Shown piece after piece: positions 58,549-64,000 of a stretch of DNA of 64,000 bases (its first letter is position 1; the number at the start of each line of letters is the position of its first letter). Source of the DNA: CBDFFW01 sp965246945 (GTDB lineage Bacteria; Pseudomonadota; Alphaproteobacteria; UBA11073); contig CBDFFW010000001.1 of the NCBI GenBank assembly GCA_965246945.1, positions 1,612,001 through 1,676,000 on the forward strand, read 5' to 3'. The notes under the pieces were generated by a model. The model saw only the letters and a list, made by a program, of their open reading frames with translations, did no database searches and was not told the origin of the DNA. The translations under genes and the position numbers were made by a program.

Positions 58549-59373
58549 ATGCGGATATTATTTTTAGGCGATTTAATGGGCCGACCGGCGCGGGAATTGG
58601 CGGCCAAAATGGTTAGGCAGTGGCGTGGGGATTGGCAGCTGGATTGTGTGATTGTTAATGGTGAAAATGCCGTCAATGGCTCCGGTATTAATAAGGAAGT
58701 GATCGACTTGTTATTGGCCGCTGGCGTGGATGTCATCACCACCGGCAACCATGTCTGGGGGGAGCGCAGTTTGGCCACCATCATTCCGCAATATCCGCGC
58801 GTGCTGCGCCCTCTGAATTACCGTTCAGACACACCTGGCAAAGGTTCAGTATTGATTGAGACAACCAAAGGGCAGCGTGTATTGATCGCCAATCCTATTG
58901 GTCAGCGCGGCATGGATCAACCTGTGGCCAGCCCATTTAACGCGGTGGATGAGTTGTTAAAGCAATATCCACTCGGTAAAGACGTAAAGGCGATTATCAT
59001 CGATTATCACGCTGAAACCACTTCTGAAAAAATCGCGATGGGCTGGCTGTGCGATGGCCGGGCGAGTTTGGTAGTGGGTACGCATACCCATGTGCCAACC
59101 GCCGATACCCGCATTTTAACCGGCGGCACGGCTTACCAGACCGATGTCGGCATGTGCGGCGATTATGACAGTGTGTTGGGGTTAGAGTATAAACCCGTTC
59201 TCAAACGCTTTATGCATGATTTGCCGCGTGAAAAAAAACCACCGGTGGCGAGCGGCACGCCAACTCTATGCGGGGTATATCTGGAAACAGATGACCGCAG
59301 CGGGCTGGCGAAACATGTTCAGCGTATTTGTTATGGCCCGCATTTTACAAATGCGCTGCCATCGTTTACATAA
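58549..59373 (+). CDS. ymdB: YmdB-family metallophosphoesterase
   Basis: The 274-residue protein starts MRILFLGDLMGRPARELAAKMV, with metal ligands in VNGENAVNGSGINKEV and TGNHVWGERSLATIIPQ. ISPAN-like segments IDYHAETTSEKIAMGW and VVGTHTHVPTADTRILTGGTAYQTDVGMCG complete the di-metal site. YmdB enzymes hydrolyse 2',3'-cyclic nucleotides or related phosphodiesters and affect biofilm or motility switching in Bacillus. It lies eight bases after dps and six before the SET gene. Confidence 0.93.
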   Translation: MRILFLGDLMGRPARELAAKMVRQWRGDWQLDCVIVNGENAVNGSGINKEVIDLLLAAGVDVITTGNHVWGERSLATIIPQYPRVLRPLNYRSDTPGKGSVLIETTKGQRVLIANPIGQRGMDQPVASPFNAVDELLKQYPLGKDVKAIIIDYHAETTSEKIAMGWLCDGRASLVVGTHTHVPTADTRILTGGTAYQTDVGMCGDYDSVLGLEYKPVLKRFMHDLPREKKPPVASGTPTLCGVYLETDDRSGLAKHVQRICYGPHFTNALPSFT

Positions 59374-59379
59374 AATAGC

Positions 59380-59781
59380 ATGCCCCGCCCTATTGTCTTC
59401 ACCCCGCCGCAAATTAAAGTGAAAGCCGTCAACGGCAAAGGCCGGGGCGTGTTTGCCACGCGGGATTATGCGAGTGGTGAATTGATCGAAACCTGCCCTG
59501 TGCTGTTATTCGATGCAGCGCAAACCGAGCATTTCGAGAACACGGATTTATGGCATTATTTGTTCAACTGGGATGAAGAAACCGGCCAGCTGGCACTGCT
59601 ATTCGGTTATGGTATGCTGTATAATCACAGCTTCAAACCCAATGCCCGCATGGTGCACGACCACGCCAATGAGCGGACCGAGGTGTATGCCGAAACGGAT
59701 ATTAAAATGAGTAAAGAAATTATGTTAAATTATTTAGGCGAACCGGATGCTACCGGTGAGCTGTGGTTTGAAATGGCTTAA
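59380..59781 (+). CDS. Small SET-domain protein
   Basis: The 133-residue protein is a compact SET domain. The start VNGKGRGVFATRDYASGELIE (residues 18-38) binds SAM, and YGMLYNHSFKPNARMV (77-92) carries the NHS motif. EIMLNYLG (113-120) is a variant of the catalytic ELTYDY stretch: the Tyr after Asn is present. SET enzymes methylate lysine, in bacteria on histone-like or ribosomal proteins, but no target is evident. No signal peptide is present. It is the last gene of a dps-ymdB-SET run. Confidence 0.85.
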   Translation: MPRPIVFTPPQIKVKAVNGKGRGVFATRDYASGELIETCPVLLFDAAQTEHFENTDLWHYLFNWDEETGQLALLFGYGMLYNHSFKPNARMVHDHANERTEVYAETDIKMSKEIMLNYLGEPDATGELWFEMA

Positions 59782-60348
59782 TTATAGTATTAAATCTTTT
59801 GCTTGATGTCTTTTCAAATATGTTCCCCGCATGCGCATAATTGCTATTAGCGCTATATAACCTGCCAGATGGGCAACTATATCTTTAGGATCAAAAGAGC
59901 CATTATCTAGGTTATATTTCTGCGCGAATTCTAGAATGATACAACCAATTAAATATGGGGATTTTTTAACTGGCATTTTAGGTTCTGTGTATTCTTCTAT
60001 ATCTGTTCGACAAAAAATTTTTTCATTAATTATCTTAGAAGTGTTTAATTTCGCACGCGACAGCTCCCAAACTTTTCCGATTGTAATAGCACTAAAGGGC
60101 AAAGCAATAATTGCCGAGAAATCAGCTAAATAATTGCCAGTTAAATTTACATCTAAGCCAATTCCTTCGTGCTGTAAAAAATTAAAGATAACCTCATTAC
60201 AATGACGCGCTAACTGCTGTTCAAGTATATTGCCCATGCGGCAACCACATAACCGACCAAATATAGTTAACGCACAAAACGTGCTTGCTATGCTGGCCTC
60301 AAAGCCAATAACATCATTTGTAAACTTCAAAGAACTTTGTTTCTTCAC
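59782..60348 (-). CDS. Uncharacterised protein
   Basis: The 188-residue protein begins MKKQSSLKFTNDVIGFEASIAS and is rich in hydrophobic stretches (AIIALPFSAITIG; SPYLIGCIILEFAQ), but none is a convincing membrane helix alone. Cys residues lie at GRLCGCRMGN. It is AT-leaning compared with the ligA and SET genes. Its stop is adjacent to the SET gene stop, so the two are convergent. Function unknown. Confidence 0.5.
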   Translation of the reverse strand: MKKQSSLKFTNDVIGFEASIASTFCALTIFGRLCGCRMGNILEQQLARHCNEVIFNFLQHEGIGLDVNLTGNYLADFSAIIALPFSAITIGKVWELSRAKLNTSKIINEKIFCRTDIEEYTEPKMPVKKSPYLIGCIILEFAQKYNLDNGSFDPKDIVAHLAGYIALIAIMRMRGTYLKRHQAKDLIL

Positions 60349-60409
60349 CTATTTATTATCAATTTGATCAGCCGTTAAGGCAAATACTTGCAAACAAATA
60401 CCTTTAATT

Positions 60410-62473
60410 TTAAGTAATTAATTGCTGCCATTCATCTTCAGTTAAAATTTTAATGTTTAAAGCCTGCGCGTTTTTTAGTTTGAAACCGGCAGCTTCACCG
60501 GCCACTAAAATTGTTGTGCTACTTGAAATACTACTGGCCACTTTGGCGCCTAGGCGTTCGGCAATGGCTTTGGCTTCGGCGCGGGTTTGCTGCGTCAGCG
60601 TACCGGTAAACACAATCGTTTCGCCGCTTAATGGTTGCTTGCCGCCCGTTTGCTGTTCATAAGCCTGCACTGCTATTTGCGGCAGTAACGCGGCCAGCAT
60701 TTCTTGCTGCGCCGGCGCATTGATGAATTTAATCAGTTCTTGCGCGACGGTGTCGCCAATCTGATCCAGCGCGGTTAAGCGCTGATAGGCTTCGCTCTGA
60801 TCATTTTGGACTGCCCGCATTTGCGCCAGAAAATTCTCAATCGTTTGATATGAACGGGCCAAAAGTTGCGCGGTCACCTCGCCAATTTGCGGGATGCCCA
60901 AACTATAAATTAGCCGTGCAAGCGTCACGCTGCGTCGCGCGGCGATTGCCTGCACCAGTTTTTCTATTGATTTGGCGCCAAAACCTTCCCATTCATCCAA
61001 TTTCACTTCGCCGCTGGCAATGCGGGCGGGCAGCGTGAAAATATCGGCGGGGGTTTTAATCACGCTTTCTTCCCAAAATTTGCGAATGGTGCGCTCGCCC
61101 AGTCCAGGAATATCAAACGCCGCCTTGCTGGCAAAATGTTGTAAGCGCTCAACCGCTTGCGCTGGGCAAGACAAACCGCCCGTGCAGCGCCGCGCCACTT
61201 CGCCGGCCACCTGCAACACTTCGGCACCGCAAATGGGGCAGGTAACCGAAAATTCATAAGGCGTAGCACGTCCCTGACGATCCGCATTCACCACCGCCAA
61301 CACCTGCGGGATCACATCACCGGCCCGTTGGATCAACACATGATCGCCAATCCGGAAATCTTTGCGCGCAATTTCATCAGCGTTATGCAAAGTCGCGCGC
61401 GTCACAACCACGCCGCCAATATTAATCGGTGCCAGCTCGGCCACCGGCGTTAACACGCCCGTGCGGCCCACTTGAATGGTGATCTCGTTCAATACGGTTT
61501 CCGCTTTTTGCGCATCGAATTTATGGGCCAACGCCCAGCGCGGCGCGCGGCCAATAAAACCAAGGCGGCCTTGCAACGCCAGATCGTTCAATTTATAAAC
61601 CACGCCGTCGATATCAAATGGCAACTGACTGCGCTGCATACCAATTTGTTGGTAATAATTTAACAATTCATTTTCACCTGTGCATAACTGCGTTGGCTCG
61701 GATAACGGTAAGCCCCAAGCATCAAACAAGTCGCGCGTGGCCCATAAAGTGCTGGGCAATGGTGCGCTTACCTCGCCCCAGGCATAAGCAAAAAATTGCA
61801 GCGGCCGCTGAGCGGTGACGGTGACATCCAACTGGCGCAAACTGCCAGCGGCCGCGTTGCGCGGGTTGGCAAATAGCGATTCTTCAGCAGCTCCACGCTG
61901 ATTATTAATTTCGGCAAAGGCGGCACGCGTTAAAAAAACCTCGCCCCGAATTTCTAAAATTTCAGGAATATTGTGGCCGGTTAAGGTTTGCGGAATGGCT
62001 TTAATGGTGCGTACATTGGCGGTGACATCCTCGCCCGTTTGTCCATCACCGCGCGTGGCGGCTTGCACCAATTGGCCGTATTCATAACGAATGCTGAGCG
62101 ACAAGCCATCAATTTTAGGTTCGGCGACAAAAGGCAGCGCGAAATCTTCCGGCAGGTTCAGAAAACGGCGAATACGCTGCACAAAATCACCAACATCATC
62201 GGCGCTAAACGCATTATTGAGTGACAGCATCGGCACGCGGTGCGGTACTTTTTTGAAAATGCTGAGTCCCGCCGCGCCCACCTTGGCCGTTAAATCGGTC
62301 TCATCCGCTACCAATTCTGGATGGGCGGCGGCCAAACTCAGATAACGTTTTTTGAGCGCATCATATTCCGCATCACTAATTTTCGGGGCATCCTGCTGAT
62401 GATAAGCAATATCATGCGCCTGCAATTGCGCGGCGAGTGTTGTGATTTCTAAGTATAACTTTTTTTCATCCAT
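60410..62473 (-). CDS. ligA: NAD-dependent DNA ligase
   Basis: LigA seals nicks using NAD+. The 687-residue enzyme has the Ia domain with a Tyr-rich N-terminus (DIAYHQQDAPKISDAEYDAL) and the adenylation Lys K120 in EPKIDGLSLSIRYE. The OB fold (GRTGVLTPVAELAPINIGG) and the Cys4 zinc finger CPICGAEVLQVAGEVARRCTGGLSCPAQ follow. The helix-hairpin-helix repeats and the BRCT domain (KQPLSGETIVFTGTLTQQTR to the end) are intact. Length is typical. Confidence 0.97.
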   Translation of the reverse strand: MDEKKLYLEITTLAAQLQAHDIAYHQQDAPKISDAEYDALKKRYLSLAAAHPELVADETDLTAKVGAAGLSIFKKVPHRVPMLSLNNAFSADDVGDFVQRIRRFLNLPEDFALPFVAEPKIDGLSLSIRYEYGQLVQAATRGDGQTGEDVTANVRTIKAIPQTLTGHNIPEILEIRGEVFLTRAAFAEINNQRGAAEESLFANPRNAAAGSLRQLDVTVTAQRPLQFFAYAWGEVSAPLPSTLWATRDLFDAWGLPLSEPTQLCTGENELLNYYQQIGMQRSQLPFDIDGVVYKLNDLALQGRLGFIGRAPRWALAHKFDAQKAETVLNEITIQVGRTGVLTPVAELAPINIGGVVVTRATLHNADEIARKDFRIGDHVLIQRAGDVIPQVLAVVNADRQGRATPYEFSVTCPICGAEVLQVAGEVARRCTGGLSCPAQAVERLQHFASKAAFDIPGLGERTIRKFWEESVIKTPADIFTLPARIASGEVKLDEWEGFGAKSIEKLVQAIAARRSVTLARLIYSLGIPQIGEVTAQLLARSYQTIENFLAQMRAVQNDQSEAYQRLTALDQIGDTVAQELIKFINAPAQQEMLAALLPQIAVQAYEQQTGGKQPLSGETIVFTGTLTQQTRAEAKAIAERLGAKVASSISSSTTILVAGEAAGFKLKNAQALNIKILTEDEWQQLIT

Positions 62474-62490
62474 GACAATTTAACACCTTA

Positions 62491-62594
62491 CCTCATCCTG
62501 AGGAGCATCGTAGATGCGTCTCGAAAGATGCTCCAGCGGAATCTCCTTTAAGTATCCTTCGAGACACCCTGTATTACCGCTCATCAAAATGAGG
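62491..62594. repeat. 104-bp palindromic element, CCTCATCCTGA family
   Basis: The ends are CCTCATCCTGA and TCAAAATGAGG, the second a worn copy. GGAGCATCGTAGATGCGTCTCG and CTTCGAGACACC form an internal pair, with further hairpin possibilities. The TCCTTCGA core matches the element before glnA. It occupies most of the gap between ligA and the histidine kinase gene. Confidence 0.75.
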
Positions 62595-62601
62595 TAAGAT
62601 T

Positions 62602-64000
62602 TCAAGGAATACTAAACCGTAAAGTAATAATCAGGCCTTGAGGTTGTTGAGTAGAAAGTTGCATTTCTGCGCCATGCAATTTGGCGATGGCGCTGACGAG
62701 GCTTAACCCTAACCCATTCCCTTGGCTGGTGCGGGCGGTATCAAGCCGCACGAATTGTTCAAGCACGCGGGCTTGATCGCTTTCGGCAATACCAGGACCG
62801 GTATCGGTGACGCGTAGGATCACATCCTCTGCTTCCTGGGCCACGGTGACCATAATTTCACCAGTTTCAGTATATTTAATCGCGTTATCAACTAGATTGA
62901 GCAGGGCTTGGAACAGCAATTGCCGGTGGCCTTTCACCATCAAACCAGGGGTGGCCGCAAGCCATAATTTCAGGCCTTTGTCTTCAGCGATCGGTTCATA
63001 CAGTTCGACCACATCTTGGGCCAGGAAACCAAGATCGACCGGCCCCATAGAAGCTTTGGCCGTGCCGGCTTCGGCTTCGGCAATCGATAGCAATGCGGAG
63101 AAAGTTTTGAGTAGTTGATCGCATTCGGTAATTGCAAAACCGATAGCCTCGCGGTGTTGTTTTTCCGGCTCAGGTGCCGCTTGCGCATTATGCAGGGTAA
63201 TTTCTAATTTGGATTTAATCCGTGTCAGCGGACTACGCAAATCATGCGCCAGATTGGTAGTGACATTGCGAATGGTTTGGATCAGCCGTTCGATTTCCGC
63301 CAGCATTGCATTCAGCGTTAAGGCCAGCCGGTCAAATTCATCATCTGTGCCCAGCACCGGCATTCGCAGGCCGACCCCGCCGCGCATAATGCGTTCTGCC
63401 CCGCGCGTCATTAAATCCAAGCGGCCGAGCATTAATCGGCTCATCACATAACCGCCGCCGATACCAAGCGCCAGGGTAAGCGCCGCTGCCCAGACCACGG
63501 CATGCCAGATGGTGAGTTTAAAATGTTCCTGATCGCGCAAATCCCGCCCGACCATTAGCACGCTGCCATCGGGCAGGCTAAGCGCCAGCGCCCGCACGGC
63601 TTGCTGTCCCAACCCACCGCCTGCCTCACGCTTGGGCAAGTTAAAGCTTAGCCACCGGCCGTCTAAGGTAGCAGCCAAAGGCCATTCCGGCACATTGCCG
63701 ACCAAAGGGCGAAACGCTTGATCGGCCAATAAATAAACCGCGCTGTTGACGCGGTTAACGTTTAAACGATCGGCCAAAAGCTCTTTTAATTGCTTTACGC
63801 CGCCGTCTTTGAATTGATCGGCAAGTTCACTAACCTCAACCTCAATCGCGTTATCATTTAATTCGCGTAAATTTTGGGCGGTGGTCCAATAGACGAAAAA
63901 TAGCATCGCCAGCATGGAAAGACCGAACAAGCTGATATACAGCAGCAGCAACCGAAAGGTTGAAGTGCGGTAAAAAATATTATGCCGTGGGTGCGGGACC
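62602..64000 (-). CDS. HAMP-domain sensor histidine kinase (5' end outside window)
   Basis: The frame stays open to the window edge (PRHNIFYRTSTFRLLLLY upstream of the first internal start), so the true start may lie beyond it; at least 450 residues are visible. The first helix is LLLLYISLFGLSMLAMLFFVYW, followed by a periplasmic region of about 130 residues, a second helix (AVVWAAALTLALGIGGGYV) and a HAMP linker. The H-box is LAHDLRSPLTRIKSK, the N-box LNLVDNAIKYTETG and the G-box TDTGPGIAESDQ and GNGLGLSLV. A partner response regulator probably lies just outside. Confidence 0.92.
   Translation of the reverse strand, partial: VPHPRHNIFYRTSTFRLLLLYISLFGLSMLAMLFFVYWTTAQNLRELNDNAIEVEVSELADQFKDGGVKQLKELLADRLNVNRVNSAVYLLADQAFRPLVGNVPEWPLAATLDGRWLSFNLPKREAGGGLGQQAVRALALSLPDGSVLMVGRDLRDQEHFKLTIWHAVVWAAALTLALGIGGGYVMSRLMLGRLDLMTRGAERIMRGGVGLRMPVLGTDDEFDRLALTLNAMLAEIERLIQTIRNVTTNLAHDLRSPLTRIKSKLEITLHNAQAAPEPEKQHREAIGFAITECDQLLKTFSALLSIAEAEAGTAKASMGPVDLGFLAQDVVELYEPIAEDKGLKLWLAATPGLMVKGHRQLLFQALLNLVDNAIKYTETGEIMVTVAQEAEDVILRVTDTGPGIAESDQARVLEQFVRLDTARTSQGNGLGLSLVSAIAKLHGAEMQLSTQQPQGLIITLRFSIP

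Noticed and set aside
1..64000. CRISPR array or insertion sequence
   Set aside because: No regularly spaced direct repeats with unique spacers, and no transposase, integrase or Cas-like frame was seen. The repeats found are inverted and dispersed.

Overview
The window looks like a chromosomal segment of a free-living alphaproteobacterium, or a genome bin of one, with moderate GC. The evidence is a CtrA-family response regulator next to fliI, an UPF0262 gene, hslVU, hrcA-grpE, a tsaE-murU pair, an adenylylation-type glnA, and many self-sufficient biosynthesis genes (purH, purF, accD, fabD, coaBC, ubiE). I cannot fix the order. Palindromic repeats lying in frame inside leuS and coaBC recall Rickettsiales, but the gene content is not that of an obligate parasite.

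Layout. 0-10.5 kb is a surface-polysaccharide block: an acyltransferase cut by the window edge, then a tightly overlapping plus-strand operon (Gfo/Idh oxidoreductase, hddA-, hddC-, gmhA- and gmhB-like genes, a transaldolase-like gene, a TPR gene) that fits synthesis of nucleotide-activated D-glycero-D-manno-heptose. Convergent to it are an FkbM methyltransferase, a GT9/GT2 fusion and a GT2 enzyme, following purH. 12.2-13.0 kb holds two small phage-structural-like genes. 13-25.6 kb is core: gmk, a zinc alcohol dehydrogenase, a carbonic anhydrase/SulP pair, fliI divergent from a ctrA-like gene, a TrmH-type methyltransferase, sodB, xseA, fabD and glnA. 25.6-28.1 kb is a run of orphan genes. 28.1-32.9 kb contains rpmE, an orphan ABC ATPase, a patch with several frameshifts (carboxylesterase, a small ORF, cytochrome oxidase subunit III), an aldo/keto reductase lacking its catalytic Tyr, and UPF0262. 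32.9-41.9 kb is core (lepB, a dsbA-like gene, mutM, ubiE, coaBC, hslVU, tsaE, murU). 41.9-46.1 kb has two toxin-antitoxin pairs (YefM/YoeB with a recognisable operator, and Phd/PIN) around hrcA-grpE. 46.2-64 kb mixes core genes (leuS, accD, purF, a CAT-anticodon tRNA, dps, ymdB, ligA, a histidine kinase cut by the edge) with orphans, including a strikingly AT-rich gene beside the tRNA and a small SET-domain protein.

The most unusual feature is a set of palindromic repeats in three sequence families. Most lie between genes. Two of the GTCAT...ATGAC family lie in frame within essential genes: leuS (about residues 744-768) and coaBC (about 173-195, at the CoaC/CoaB linker). A second signal is a 14-base sequence (AAATCGTTAATTTT) shared by the fliI/ctrA spacer and the glnA leader, each within a CtrA-like box. 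No CRISPR array, rRNA operon, transposase or integrase was found.
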